Numbered from the stretch's first letter, positions 32,493-46,280 are shown. The stretch: DNA of 64,000 bases from Desulfatibacillum aliphaticivorans DSM 15576 (GCF_000429905.1 NZ_AUCT01000028.1:1-64000), one strand, 5' to 3'. Numbers and translations: made by a program. Notes: generated by a model from the sequence alone, not told the origin.

Positions 32493-33678
32493 GCCCAATC
32501 CCTTTGATGTCCACCGGTCCCCGCTCCTCCATGACGAATTTTTCCTTCAACAGATCATAGGTGCTGCTAGTTACTTGGATTTCTCCGGGCATGCCGTGGG
32601 AAGCCATGCGCGAGGCCGCGTTCACCGAATTTCCCCATAAATCGTACGAAAACTTCGTCTTTCCAATGACTCCGGCCACAACGGCCCCGGAATTTATACC
32701 AATCCGCAACTGGAGCGGCTGGCCAATCTCCCTGGCTACCCGGTTGAACTCCCTCATCATATCCAGGGCCATGCGGGCGGCGGATTCAGCATGGTCGGCC
32801 CGGAATTGGGGAATCCCGGCCGTGCACATATATGCATCGCCTATGGTCTTAATTTTTTCCATCCCATGACGGCCGGCCAGGTCGTCAAACTGGGAGAATA
32901 TTCTGTTCAGCAAAGACACTACCTCGTCCGGAGGCATGGTGCGGGAGAGCGCCGTAAACCCCACAATATCCGAAAACAATATGCTTACGTTTTCAAACTC
33001 CTCGGTGATGATTCCAGGCCGGCTCCCCAGCTTTTCCGCGATCTCCTCGGGAAGCACATTATGCAGCAGGGTGCGGGTTTTCTCCTCATGCTGTTCATGC
33101 TTCTTTCTGGATTGCTCCGAAGCGATTCCATAATAAATGGCCGCCATGGACATGCTGAACAGGCTAAGGTACAAATTGGCGCCTCTTAAAAACTGAGCCG
33201 TCTGAATGTAGGTTAGATACGCCGGGGAGGTTCTGGGGGCCAAATGGGTGAGAGCCGCAAATTCCAGGCCGACGATCAGGCCCAGGGCCGCCCCTTGAAT
33301 TTTGCGCCGGCCCGGATATAACAGAGACATCACCATAAGGGGAACCAGGTAATGGTGAAACCCTGTGTAACCCGAAATATAAACGCTGGCCCAGGCCTGT
33401 GCGCACTGGCCGAATATGACAAACAGCATGCCAGCCTTTAAACGCCCGTGAATATTCAAAACCACACCCAGCGCAAAAAGAGCCGCCAAACCGCCGCATG
33501 TTCCTGCCAGAGGGAGCATTCCTTGTTGAATCAGGTATATACATAAGGCTGCGTAAAGCAAACACCCTGCACAATACCCATAGGTGGAAAAAAAATAAAA
33601 CTGCTGAAGCCTGGAGGGCGCGCTCTCCGGCGGTTGTGTGATGAAGGAAAAAAACTTGTTGGGTGTATTGTCTTTCAT
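32452..33678 (-). CDS. Membrane-bound class III adenylate cyclase
   Basis: 408 aa. About six N-terminal hydrophobic segments (residues 25-200), then the signalling helix HNVLPEEIAEKL, then a class III catalytic domain. Metal-binding aspartates are in ILFSDIVGFT and KTIGDAYM. The purine-specifying pair is Lys (EKIKTIGD) and Asp (SYDLWG), which indicates ATP rather than GTP. Transition-state Asn and Arg are in GNSVNAASRM. All catalytic positions are intact. Confidence 0.92.
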   Translation of the reverse strand: MKDNTPNKFFSFITQPPESAPSRLQQFYFFSTYGYCAGCLLYAALCIYLIQQGMLPLAGTCGGLAALFALGVVLNIHGRLKAGMLFVIFGQCAQAWASVYISGYTGFHHYLVPLMVMSLLYPGRRKIQGAALGLIVGLEFAALTHLAPRTSPAYLTYIQTAQFLRGANLYLSLFSMSMAAIYYGIASEQSRKKHEQHEEKTRTLLHNVLPEEIAEKLGSRPGIITEEFENVSILFSDIVGFTALSRTMPPDEVVSLLNRIFSQFDDLAGRHGMEKIKTIGDAYMCTAGIPQFRADHAESAARMALDMMREFNRVAREIGQPLQLRIGINSGAVVAGVIGKTKFSYDLWGNSVNAASRMASHGMPGEIQVTSSTYDLLKEKFVMEERGPVDIKGIGLMTTFLLKDSRAG

Positions 33679-34116
33679 GTTCCCGGGCTCAAGGGTTGCC
33701 TGATCTTAGTTTAAGAAACCGCATATTGCAAGGCGCCTTATCCGGCAAAGGGCGGTGGAAACGGTTTTTTTACACATCGCTATTTCGGGAACCGTCACGG
33801 ATTTATAGCAGCTATCGGCATTTTTCGCCCGATTTTTTAGCCGGCCGCTTTCCTGGCTCGAAATTAAGAAGTCGCTGTCGCCGCCCGGCGGAATTATGCG
33901 CCTGTCCGCTTTATACCCCGGAGTCCGCGGCCCGGAGCAATCCCGCGCCTTGCAAGGAGGCCGCAGGCAAAGAAATGTCTTCTTATAGCATCAGGAAAAA
34001 GGTCTGGGCGGGCGTCGCGGATCAGGCGCCCCGGTCTGCTTTCGCAAACCAGGGCGTTCCGTTATTGCGCAAATTGCTTCGGGTTTTCCGGCGTCCCAAA
34101 ATTATTTTGGATTTTC
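33679..34116. other. Intergenic region between cyclase and beta-barrel protein genes
   Basis: About 440 bp with no supportable gene. An open frame on the plus strand (33663-34229) has low-complexity Arg/Ser-rich content, no ribosome binding site and no family resemblance. The cyclase promoter should lie at its left end. Confidence 0.55.
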
Positions 34117-34812
34117 TTAAAAAGCGCATCCAAACTGGCAGGTGTAGCCTTTGGTCTGGTAAGAATCTTCGGTGTCGGTCATCCGATACCATGTGGATTG
34201 ATACAAGGCCTTCACAAAATAGGAGCTAAAATCCCATCTCAGGCCGACGCCCGCTGTGGTCGTAAGGATGTAATCCCGAATTTTCAGGTTGGTGCGGCCC
34301 CACTGGCCATGGATGTAGCGGGTGCCGACCCCGCCCATAATCATGGGGGTAAGGTGCAGGTCGGTGCCCGGAAAATTTTGGGAAAAAAGATATCCTTCCG
34401 CATTTAAGGAGACGGTCCAATGGTGGGATGTGCAGTATATCTCTCTAAACGACTCGGCGGAATTAATCGTGAAGGTGTCCGCCTTTCCGCCGCGGTTGAT
34501 CAGATCCACGTAATTATAAAAAAAGGTCCCGTTGATGTTCAGATAGTCGGTGACTGTCTTGCCCACGCCAAACCCGCCGCCGTAGCTGGCTTCGGCTTCC
34601 TGCTCCACCGTGCCGTAAGCTCTGAGTTCGTCATAGGCCGGGACGTACGTGCGAACCGTGTCTTCGCCATTGTATTGGAGCACGGCAAAATACTCCCACT
34701 TGTCCAGACGGCTGAATTTTTCCGCGGCCGCGGCGGAGCCGGCCCACAGGCCCAACAACAAGGCGATGATTAATGCACTGAATGTAAAACGGATTCCCCC
34801 CCTGATCTTCAT
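34117..34812 (-). CDS. Putative outer-membrane beta-barrel protein
   Basis: 231 aa with a signal peptide (1-29, ending AAAA). Alternating polar/aromatic strands rich in Tyr, Trp and Gly run to the C-terminus. The final residue is Phe, the outer-membrane insertion signal recognised by BAM. Resembles OmpW/OprF-like small barrels in style only; no specific family is recognised. GGGAGGG precedes the ATG. No operon partner. Confidence 0.7.
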   Translation of the reverse strand: MKIRGGIRFTFSALIIALLLGLWAGSAAAAEKFSRLDKWEYFAVLQYNGEDTVRTYVPAYDELRAYGTVEQEAEASYGGGFGVGKTVTDYLNINGTFFYNYVDLINRGGKADTFTINSAESFREIYCTSHHWTVSLNAEGYLFSQNFPGTDLHLTPMIMGGVGTRYIHGQWGRTNLKIRDYILTTTAGVGLRWDFSSYFVKALYQSTWYRMTDTEDSYQTKGYTCQFGCAF

Positions 34813-35234
34813 GCCGTTCCCTCCCGGCCGAGCGGATTTGGGGCATGCGTTGACAGCCTGCCCCAGCCTCCCCGGCTATGTATTTGGAATAATACTGCGT
34901 GTCTTTGAAGTATTCGGATAGACAACCCCAAGGCCTTAATTTTACGAACTATTAAACATATATCAACGGCGCGGGCGTATTTCAAGCGCTTTTACGCCGC
35001 TGACCTCACAGAAAGTGGATTTAGCGGGATTTAAAGGGATGTGAACTTGGACCCGAGTTCATTCCGCATCTTTGCAGCCCGCCTCCGAAGTCCTATGAGG
35101 ATATAACTTGCTAAAAAAGCGTATCATCCTTTCAATTCTCCTAAAAAAATGCTATGGTGCGTCCACGATTGACAAAAGGCCGAACGTCGTCAGGGCTCCC
35201 GCTTCAGGGGTATCGCTTCCGTAAATCAAAATTT
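34813..35234. other. Intergenic region between divergent beta-barrel and carbamoyltransferase genes
   Basis: About 420 bp. It includes promoter DNA for both divergent genes. No clear hexamer pair or repeat of the REP family was found. The carbamoyltransferase start has no evident Shine-Dalgarno. Confidence 0.5.
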
Positions 35235-37037
35235 ATGAATATTCTCGGAATTTCCGCATTTTATCACGATAGCGCAGCCTGTCTGCTCATGGACGGCGGG
35301 ATTATCGCCGCAGCCCAGGAGGAGCGCTTTTCCAGGATAAAGCACGATCCCGGCTTTCCGGAAAAAGCCGTGGAATTCTGCCTGAAAAAAGGCGGAATAA
35401 AAGCCCGGGACCTTACCTACGTCGTCTTTTACGACAAGCCTTTCCTGACCTTCGACCGCCTGCTTTTGACCGCCTTGGCGACCGCGCCTTTCGGTCTTAT
35501 TCCCTGGCTGAAAGCCATGCCCAAATGGCTTGGCCGAAACCTGCACACGCCCCGGGTCATCAAAAAGAAACTAGGCTGCACATGCCCGGTGCTTTTCACA
35601 GAGCACCACGAAGCCCATGCCGCAGCCGCCTTTTATCCCTCTCCCTTTGAAAGCGCCGCCATTCTGACCATGGACGGAGTGGGGGAGTGGGCTACGGCAA
35701 GCTACGGCTCGGGCCAGGGCCGCGAAATCCGCTTGTTCCAGGAAATGCACTTTCCCCATTCCCTGGGGCTGCTGTATTCCGCGTTCACAGCATTTTGCGG
35801 GTTCAAGGTCAATTCCGGCGAGTACAAGCTCATGGGCCTGGCCCCCTACGGAGAGCCCAAGTACAAAGACCTGATTCTCTCCGAACTCGTGGATTTGAAG
35901 GAAGACGGCTCCCTGCACCTGAACATGGCCTGTTTCGACTATCTTTCCGCCATGCGCATGACCGGCAAGAAATTCTCCCAATTATTTGACGGCCTGCCCC
36001 GCAAGCCCGAAACCGAAATCACCCGCAGGGAAATGGACATAGCCGCCAGCATTCAGGCCGTTCTGGAGGAAGCCGCCCTCAAAATGGCCGCTTACGTCCA
36101 CAAGGAAACAGGCGAGAAAAACCTGTGCCTGGCCGGAGGAGTTGCGCTTAATTGCGTGGCAAACGCCAAAATATTGCAGCAGGGATTGTTTAAAAACATC
36201 TGGGTTCAGCCTGCAGCAGGCGACGCAGGCTCTGCCTTGGGCGCCGCCCTGGCGGTCTGGCATCGGGTTTGTGAAGAGGGCAGGGCCGAAAGCGCCTGGC
36301 AAGGGCCGTATCTTGGGCCGTCCTTCTCCAACAAGGAGGTTCGGGCCTTTTTGGATAAAAACCAATATCCCTTTCATCGCTGCGATAACATGGAGCGGGC
36401 CTGGGTCACGGCCCAGCATGTCGCCCAGGGCAAGATTGTGGGATACATGGTCGGCCCCATGGAGTTCGGCCCCCGGGCTCTGGGCGCCCGGAGCATCCTG
36501 GGAGACCCGCGGGATCCCCAAACCCAGCAGGTCATGAACAAAAAAATCAAGTTCCGGGAGTCGTTCCGGCCTTTCGCCCCGGCCATCCTGGAGGAAAAAG
36601 CCGCCGAATATTTCGACCTGGACCGGCCCAGCCCCTACATGCTTTTTACGGCGCCGCTCCGTGAGGACAAGCGCCTTCCCATGGCCCCGGGACTCTCCTC
36701 CCAGTCCATGATAGAGCGGCTCAAACAGCCCCGAAGCGGCATACCCGCCGTGACCCACCTGGACTACTCCGCCAGGGTCCAGACCGTCTCTCGAAAAGAC
36801 AAGCCGGATTTTTACGATGTAATCAAGGAATTTGAAAACCACACAGGCTGCCCGGTCATCGTCAATACCAGCTTCAACGTCCGGGGGGAGCCCATCGTGT
36901 GCACGCCCAGGCAGGCCTACAATTGCTTCATGAAAACCGGCATGGACGTGCTGGTCATGGAAAACAATATTCTGTACAAGGAGGAGCAGCCTCCGTACCA
37001 GGGAGGCCGCAAGGGAGCCTATGCCAAGCCGGATTAA
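35235..37037 (+). CDS. NodU/CmcH-family O-carbamoyltransferase
   Basis: 600 aa, family length. N-terminal MNILGISAFYHDSAACLLMDG and AAQEERFSRIKHD are the YrdC/Kae1-like start of the family. TEHHEAHAAAAFYPSPF supplies the metal-binding histidines. The C-terminal carbamoyl domain has VGPMEFGPRALGARSILGDPR and KFRESFRPFAPAIL. It transfers carbamoyl from carbamoyl phosphate to a hydroxyl of a sugar or secondary metabolite. Followed with a 17-bp overlap by an SxtJ-like gene. Start chosen at MNILG by family alignment. Confidence 0.93.
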   Translation: MNILGISAFYHDSAACLLMDGGIIAAAQEERFSRIKHDPGFPEKAVEFCLKKGGIKARDLTYVVFYDKPFLTFDRLLLTALATAPFGLIPWLKAMPKWLGRNLHTPRVIKKKLGCTCPVLFTEHHEAHAAAAFYPSPFESAAILTMDGVGEWATASYGSGQGREIRLFQEMHFPHSLGLLYSAFTAFCGFKVNSGEYKLMGLAPYGEPKYKDLILSELVDLKEDGSLHLNMACFDYLSAMRMTGKKFSQLFDGLPRKPETEITRREMDIAASIQAVLEEAALKMAAYVHKETGEKNLCLAGGVALNCVANAKILQQGLFKNIWVQPAAGDAGSALGAALAVWHRVCEEGRAESAWQGPYLGPSFSNKEVRAFLDKNQYPFHRCDNMERAWVTAQHVAQGKIVGYMVGPMEFGPRALGARSILGDPRDPQTQQVMNKKIKFRESFRPFAPAILEEKAAEYFDLDRPSPYMLFTAPLREDKRLPMAPGLSSQSMIERLKQPRSGIPAVTHLDYSARVQTVSRKDKPDFYDVIKEFENHTGCPVIVNTSFNVRGEPIVCTPRQAYNCFMKTGMDVLVMENNILYKEEQPPYQGGRKGAYAKPD

Positions 37038-37569
37038 ACCGCGACAAATGAACGGGATCGCCGCGCTGATTATAAGCTGCCTGGGGCTGGGGGCGGTGCT
37101 GGCTTTGGATTCCTTTAAGTCGGCCGGCGGCCTGGCGGTTTTGGGCGTTTTTTCCCTGGGGTTGATTTTAGGCGAAAAAGCCTCTCCCCCCAAAGAGGTC
37201 CGCAAGTTCGGATTGATCGCCCTGCCTCTGTTCGCCTGCCTGTGCGGCCTGGCGTTCTGGCGGCATCGGGATTTTTTGGCCGGTTTTTTCGGCGTGTTCG
37301 CCCTGGCCGGCTTTTCGTGCGCAGCCGCTCCCAAGGCCTCGGCCTTGCTCCACGCCTCCTGGACCGGTGCGGCCAAGGGATTCAGCGCCTTTATCAACGC
37401 CTTTTTTCTCGCCCTGGCCTGGTTTTTGGTCATTACGCCCATCGCCTTGTTGAAAAGGCTGGTTTCCGGCAGCCCCTTCCCCCTGCGCCCGGACAAAAAC
37501 GCCCAAACCTACTGGATTGACCGCAAAGAACCCGCCCAACCCCGGGAACGATACCCCAAGCGTTATTGA
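37021..37569 (+). CDS. SxtJ-like membrane protein
   Basis: 182 aa with five hydrophobic segments. C-terminal part FFLALAWFLVITPIALLKRL, followed by PLRPDKNAQTYWIDR, matches SxtJ-type proteins commonly encoded after NodU-like carbamoyltransferases. The longer N-terminal portion is unassigned. Overlaps the carbamoyltransferase by 17 bp, with GGGAG upstream of its ATG. Molecular role unknown. Confidence 0.8.
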   Translation: MPSRIKPRQMNGIAALIISCLGLGAVLALDSFKSAGGLAVLGVFSLGLILGEKASPPKEVRKFGLIALPLFACLCGLAFWRHRDFLAGFFGVFALAGFSCAAAPKASALLHASWTGAAKGFSAFINAFFLALAWFLVITPIALLKRLVSGSPFPLRPDKNAQTYWIDRKEPAQPRERYPKRY

Positions 37570-37790
37570 TCAAATTTTTCCTTGAAAAAAGTTTCCACTT
37601 AGCAGAGCGCAACCGGCTTTTCCAATTGACAATATTTCCAGCCGGGAGTATCCGGCTCTTCTCTCCTTTGAGGAGATGGGTTCGGCATGGGAGAAATGCG
37701 CCGTTTTTCCTCAACTCAGGCCTTTCCGGTAACGGGGATCCGGAGTCATTGTGGACTGTTGGCGCCGATAGGTTTTTTTGGGGTGTGGGT

Positions 37791-38132
37791 ATGCGCTTTT
37801 TGCCCGTATTGATGCTTGTGATGTCCAACGTGTTCATGACCTACGCCTGGTACGGCCATTTAAAGGACTTTCGGGCCAGGCCTCTTTTGCTCGTGATCCT
37901 GATCAGTTGGGGCGTAGCCTTCTTTGAATACTGCCTTCAGGTTCCAGCCAACCGTCTGGGCGCGGGATATTTCTCCCTTCCCCAGCTAAAAGTGATCCAG
38001 GAAATCCTTGCAATGGGCGTTTTCGCCTTGTTTTGCATTTTTTACATGCGCGAAAAACTCACCTGGGATTTTCTTTGGGCCAGCCTCTGCCTGGCAGGCG
38101 CCGCTTTCTTCATGTTTCGCAATATAGGATGA
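37791..38132 (+). CDS. DUF486 small membrane protein (DMT-like)
   Basis: 113 aa with four transmembrane segments: MRFLPVLMLVMSNVFMTYAW, LLLVILISWGVAFFEYCLQVPANRLG, VIQEILAMGVFALFCIFYM, and FLWASLCLAGAAFFMF. This is the compact four-helix pattern of DUF486. A GGGGTGTGGG tract precedes the ATG. The frame is open upstream to 37566, but that part does not look like DUF486. Function unknown; a transporter role is often supposed. Confidence 0.82.
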   Translation: MRFLPVLMLVMSNVFMTYAWYGHLKDFRARPLLLVILISWGVAFFEYCLQVPANRLGAGYFSLPQLKVIQEILAMGVFALFCIFYMREKLTWDFLWASLCLAGAAFFMFRNIG

Positions 38133-38160
38133 TTTCACAGAATTTATGGCGGCGCCCTCC

Positions 38161-42210
<4,050 letters not shown>

Positions 42211-42374
42211 AGTATCCCTTGTTTTTTGAAGTGCAAACAAATCTCTTGTTACGGAAACCAAACTCGGTTCTAAATCAGTGCAATGTCAGGATGAGGGGTA
42301 TGCAAAAATCGTTCTAAAAACGAAAAAGAATCGGCGAATAGAGGTAAAAAAACAAGGCTGCACATCAAATGGAG

Positions 42375-42413
42375 AAAAAAAAGCGCCGTCCCGGGAGAAC
42401 CGGGGCGGCGCTT
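42375..42413 (-). terminator. Terminator of the thiolase operon
   Basis: On the minus strand, AAAGCGCCG-C-CCCGG, loop TTCT, CCGGG-A-CGGCGCTTT, then a run of T. Lies about 45 bp past the thiolase stop. Confidence 0.9.
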
Positions 42414-42455
42414 TAAATGGTTTGACGTCTTCCCAAATGGGAAGCGAATCAATCC

Positions 42456-43634
42456 TTAGGAGACCTTTTCCACCAGCACGGCAGCGGTGTTGCCGAAGCC
42501 GCCGCACAGGGACGCCAGGCCGTATTTCGCGTCCGGGCAATCGGTCTTGAGCACGTTCAGCAAGGTCACCAGGATGCGAGCGCCGGATTCTCCCAGGGGA
42601 TGTCCCAGAGCCAGGGCGCCGCCCCACTGGTTGACCTTGTCAAAAGGCGCGTTGTCTTTGTCCAGCTTGAGTTCGCGGATGCAGGCCAAAGCCTGGCTTC
42701 CGAAAGCCTCGTTCAATTCCACGGCGCCCATGTCGTCAGGGCCCAGGCCGGTTTTTTCGAAGAGCTTTTTAACAGCCACGATGGGGCCGATGCCCATGAC
42801 CGTGGGATCGCAGGCTGCAAACACGCCGGCGCTGTATTTATAGGTGTAGGACAGGCCCAGTTCGTCGGCCTTTTTCCTGCTCATCATCAGCAGGGCGCAG
42901 GCGCCCTGGGTCAGGGGAGAGGAGGTGGCTGCGGTCACGACTCCGCCCGGTTTGAAGGGGCTTTGCATGGCGGCCATTTTTTCAGGGTCCATTTTGTCGC
43001 GAATCCACTGGTCTTTGTCCACCAGGAACTCATTGCCTTCCATGTCATGACCCATGACGGGCACGATTTCGTTGGCGAACTTGCCGGCGTCGCGGGCTTC
43101 GCAGGCTTTCTTGTTGGACCAGATAGCCATGTTGTCCATGTCTTCCCTGGCGACGTTGTACTGCTCAGCAACCTTTTCCGCCGTGGCGCCCATGGGAATG
43201 TCCATGATGTTGTAACGTTCCATCAGGCGGGGAGGGAAGTCCATGTTGGCGCCCATGCCGACCTTTTCCATGTCTTCCACGCCGGCGGCGATCATGATGT
43301 CCGCTTCCCCGCACATGATGGCGCGAGCCGCATGCATGGTGGCCGCCATGCCCGAAGGGCACTGGTTGGTCAGGGTGTTGGTTCCCACGCTTTCGGGGTA
43401 TCCGCCGGCCAGCCATGCCAGGCGGCCGATATCATTCTGCATGCCGGAGATGTTGGCCGAGCCCACCAGGACTGCGTCCACGTCTTCAGGCTTGACAGCC
43501 TTGTTTCTCTCGAACAAAGCGTCATACACTTTGGTCAGCAACTCGTCGGGACGCAGTTTCCTGAACCAGCCTTTTTCAAAATGCGCCCTGCCGTTGGGGG
43601 TCCTTAACCCATCGATAAATACTGCTTCTTCCAT
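42456..43634 (-). CDS. Acetyl-CoA acetyltransferase / 3-ketoacyl-CoA thiolase
   Basis: 392 aa thiolase. Nucleophile Cys92 in NQCPSGMAA; ELNEAFGSQALAC; GHPLGESGARI; second cysteine in LCGGFGNTAA, where most thiolases read CIGGGxG. Cleaves or condenses acyl-CoA in fatty-acid metabolism. GGAGGAG lies upstream of the ATG. Third gene of the SCP2/ligase/thiolase run, ending in a strong terminator. Confidence 0.93.
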   Translation of the reverse strand: MEEAVFIDGLRTPNGRAHFEKGWFRKLRPDELLTKVYDALFERNKAVKPEDVDAVLVGSANISGMQNDIGRLAWLAGGYPESVGTNTLTNQCPSGMAATMHAARAIMCGEADIMIAAGVEDMEKVGMGANMDFPPRLMERYNIMDIPMGATAEKVAEQYNVAREDMDNMAIWSNKKACEARDAGKFANEIVPVMGHDMEGNEFLVDKDQWIRDKMDPEKMAAMQSPFKPGGVVTAATSSPLTQGACALLMMSRKKADELGLSYTYKYSAGVFAACDPTVMGIGPIVAVKKLFEKTGLGPDDMGAVELNEAFGSQALACIRELKLDKDNAPFDKVNQWGGALALGHPLGESGARILVTLLNVLKTDCPDAKYGLASLCGGFGNTAAVLVEKVS

Positions 43635-43742
43635 GCTGCTCCTCCTTGATGTTGTTTTATTTAATGTGCCATATACCCGTTCCCGAAAACCTGGTTTCCC
43701 CCCAAACCGGCATCCGAGTATTATGCCCTAGCGAACATCACC

Positions 43743-45581
43743 CTATTGGCTTTGGGCAAATTCATTGATAGCCTGCTCACGCAATACCTTTTTATTCATC
43801 TTCTGGACTTCCGTGAGAGGCATTTCATCCACGATGCGGACAAACTTGGGAACTGCATACTTGGCCACCCGCTCCCGCAAAAACTCCCTCACGCCGTCTT
43901 CCGTGAGATCGTTTTCCCTGCCGGGCTTGGGCTGCACATAGACCGCCACGCGCTCGCTGCCTTCCCGCTCAGGGTCCGGGACTCCTATGGTGGCTGCCAT
44001 TGCAATATCAGGGTGGGAGTATAACAGATCATCCACTTCCCTGGAATAGACCTTGTAACCACTGACAATTATCATGTCCTTGGTACGGTCTACAATATAG
44101 AAATATCCGTTTTCGTCAACCTCTACCACGTCGCTGGTCCGGATAAATCCCTCATCATCCATGCCGGCGCCCGGATCAGGCCAGTAACCAAGCATCCTTT
44201 GGGGGCCTTTCAGGCACATTTCGCCCCTTTTTCCCTCCAGCATGTCGTCCATGGATAGCTCTTGGCCGGTGCTTACGTCCAGGAATTTCACGATCGTGTC
44301 CGGAGCCGGAATGCCCGCCGTGCCTCTTTTTTCCTTGGTTTTGCCTTCCTTGCTCTTTTTGGACGTCGACCGAACGATCAAAGCCAAGCCCCTGCCGGCT
44401 ATCCTGCCCAAGGCGGCCGGACCCAGCAGCCTTAAGAACCAGTTCGCCGTGGGGGTCACTCCGGGGATTCCCAAAAAGGCGTTGTTCATGCGCACGGGAA
44501 CGCGGCCGCCCAACACCCGGAGTAAAAAGGAGGTGTTGAGGTGGGTGACCGGGCTCATTTCGCTCAGCCCGTAGCCTTCCATAATTCCGCCGCTGGATTT
44601 TTCCTCAAAGGATTTCTGGGTGCTGGGAGGCAAAGGCGCCGAGCCCGACATTCCCAAAATGCCCCGGCCTTTTAATGCGTCGCCGGACATATTCAGAAAT
44701 TGCGTGGGAACGCCCACCTGAATGATGGGATTGTATTTTGTCATCATTCGGATCATGGATTCCGTGTCCCTGGCGTCGGGGATTAAAATCTGGTTCGCGC
44801 CCTGGAGCGTCATGGTGTGCATGACAATATGCCCGTAGGAATGGAACAAAGGCAGTCCCAGCAATACGGTGATGGCCCCTTCCAGCAGCCAGGCCGCCTT
44901 GCCCAGCGCGGCCATGCTCTGCATGGCGTTGGCGTAGATGTTCCGGTGAGTCAGCATGCACCCCTTGGGCAGGCCTGTGGTTCCGCCCGTGAACAAGAGG
45001 GTCTCCAGGTCCTTGGTCACGTCAAAGGTCAATTCGGGCGGCGCGGGATCGTTGTCCTTGATCAGGTCCGTCATCCATAAAAAGCCTTCCGCCTTCTCGT
45101 GGACCGGCGGATTGTCCGAATAATCCTCCAGCTTGGTCTTGATGATGAACTCCACACCGGTTTTATGCGCAGCCTCAACCGCCGAGTCCACCGTGCTGTC
45201 GCAGATGATGGCCCGGGGGGAGCCCATGGAGAACTTGTGCTCCAAAGTGTGGAGCGGCTCCAGGGAGGAACTGGGAATATGAACCAGGCCGGCCCGGGAT
45301 ATGGCGTAGTCCGCCAAGACGAATTGAATGGAGGTGGGAAGAACCGTGGCCACGCGGTCGCCTTTTTTCAGGCCCAAACCAGCCAGGGCCGTAGCAAGAC
45401 GATCCACATGGTCTTTCACCTGGGGATAGTTCATCTTGTGGTCCAACTGAATCAGACCGGTCTTTTTGAACCGCTTGGCGGCCCTCTCCAAAATGTCGTA
45501 TACCGGCTCCTCCGGATACGGCCCGCATGTTTCGGGGATTCCAAAAACCTTGTACTCATTTAACCAGGGTGACTGTGACAT
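43743..45581 (-). CDS. Acyl-CoA synthetase (AMP-forming, FadD-like)
   Basis: About 612 aa. Adenylation motifs: LLFTGGTTGLPKGCMLTHRN (P-loop), MEGYGLSEMSPVTHLN, TSDVVEVDENGYFYIVDRTKDMIIVSGYKVYSREVD, and the C-terminal catalytic lysine in MPLTEVQKMNKKVLR. Activates fatty or aryl acids to CoA thioesters. The start is ambiguous: GGAGG is directly before an ATG at 45593 and 12 bp before the ATG at 45581. Lies between SCP2 and thiolase. Confidence 0.92.
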   Translation of the reverse strand: MSQSPWLNEYKVFGIPETCGPYPEEPVYDILERAAKRFKKTGLIQLDHKMNYPQVKDHVDRLATALAGLGLKKGDRVATVLPTSIQFVLADYAISRAGLVHIPSSSLEPLHTLEHKFSMGSPRAIICDSTVDSAVEAAHKTGVEFIIKTKLEDYSDNPPVHEKAEGFLWMTDLIKDNDPAPPELTFDVTKDLETLLFTGGTTGLPKGCMLTHRNIYANAMQSMAALGKAAWLLEGAITVLLGLPLFHSYGHIVMHTMTLQGANQILIPDARDTESMIRMMTKYNPIIQVGVPTQFLNMSGDALKGRGILGMSGSAPLPPSTQKSFEEKSSGGIMEGYGLSEMSPVTHLNTSFLLRVLGGRVPVRMNNAFLGIPGVTPTANWFLRLLGPAALGRIAGRGLALIVRSTSKKSKEGKTKEKRGTAGIPAPDTIVKFLDVSTGQELSMDDMLEGKRGEMCLKGPQRMLGYWPDPGAGMDDEGFIRTSDVVEVDENGYFYIVDRTKDMIIVSGYKVYSREVDDLLYSHPDIAMAATIGVPDPEREGSERVAVYVQPKPGRENDLTEDGVREFLRERVAKYAVPKFVRIVDEMPLTEVQKMNKKVLREQAINEFAQSQ

Positions 45582-45610
45582 GTGACCGGACATCCTCCTT
45601 TGCGGCTTTG

Positions 45611-45669
45611 GGAAGGGCCCCCGGAGTGCGGCGGGGCGGATTATGCTCCGCCCCGGCCCGCGCCCTTCC
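45611..45669 (-). other. Nested hairpin between SCP2 and ligase genes
   Basis: Outer arms GGAAGGGC (45611-45618) and GCCCTTCC (45662-45669) enclose an inner perfect stem GGGGCGGA-TTATGC-TCCGCCCC (45633-45654). There is no T-run. Could stabilise or process mRNA between the genes. Confidence 0.6.
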
Positions 45670-46230
45670 TTATGTAAACAACGGTTGGGTGGACATGGCA
45701 AAGGCCATGTCGCCTTCAATTTTCATCTGGCCGCCCATGAACAAGGTCACCGGGGAAGTTTCCTTGCGCACCAAAGCGGCGGAATCGGTGGTTTTCATCT
45801 TAAAGGTCGCCGTGGGGGCTTCCGACTCGTTCAATACAGCCCGGATGGTGAATTTGGATCCGTCGTCGTTTTCCAACTCCGCCACCATGCATCCCTTCAC
45901 ACGGCTCAGGGCCTCGTACTTGGCCCGGGAAAGATCGTTCTGGATGCCCAAAAGCATGTCCAGATTGCTGGTGGCGATCATTTTTTCCAAATCCTCCTTG
46001 GAAATCATGACCCGCGCCTGGGCGGAATCCAAATCCGCCTCCTGAACGTCAAACTCCTTGCCGTTCGTGACCTGATAGCTGTACTTGTCGCCGTCAACAT
46101 CGACCACCAGCTTGAACTGGGTGCCGTCAAGCTCCGCAGCCTTGCCGGAATCGGCCAGCAATTCCTGGGCCATTTTGGGAGAATACTCGGTCAAAAGCTC
46201 TTTGATGGAAATGTTGTTAGGGATGTTCAT
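45670..46230 (-). CDS. SCP2 sterol-carrier domain protein
   Basis: 186 aa. The central and C-terminal part has an SCP2 lipid-binding pattern: ARVMISKEDLEKMIATSNLDMLLGIQND, and TLFMGGQMKIEGDMAFAM near the end. Probably carries acyl-CoA or lipid intermediates to the ligase and thiolase. A perfect palindrome lies 25 bp upstream of its start, and it is the first gene of the SCP2/ligase/thiolase set. Confidence 0.82.
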   Translation of the reverse strand: MNIPNNISIKELLTEYSPKMAQELLADSGKAAELDGTQFKLVVDVDGDKYSYQVTNGKEFDVQEADLDSAQARVMISKEDLEKMIATSNLDMLLGIQNDLSRAKYEALSRVKGCMVAELENDDGSKFTIRAVLNESEAPTATFKMKTTDSAALVRKETSPVTLFMGGQMKIEGDMAFAMSTQPLFT

Positions 46231-46254
46231 GTCGGATCCTCCTTGTTAGGGTTA

Positions 46255-46280
46255 GTATAGACTGACGTGTCAGTCTATAC
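46255..46280. promoter_or_regulatory. Palindromic operator upstream of SCP2
   Basis: Arms GTATAGACTGAC and GTCAGTCTATAC are perfect inverted repeats around a central GT. A related site occurs at 47144-47163 next to the TetR gene, suggesting control by that regulator. Confidence 0.72.

Noticed and set aside
33663..34229. A 188-aa open frame between the cyclase and the beta-barrel gene
   Set aside because: No ribosome binding site, Arg/Ser-rich composition, and overlap with the signal-bearing beta-barrel gene.
35982..37496. A 504-aa open frame antisense to the carbamoyltransferase and SxtJ-like genes
   Set aside because: A shadow of two strong sense genes; Gly/Arg-rich content with no recognisable domain.
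37566..37790. A small gene (possibly DUF5989-like) between the SxtJ-like and DUF486 genes
   Set aside because: DUF5989 often follows carbamoyltransferases, but this stretch lacks its tryptophan/lysine pattern and merely continues the DUF486 frame.
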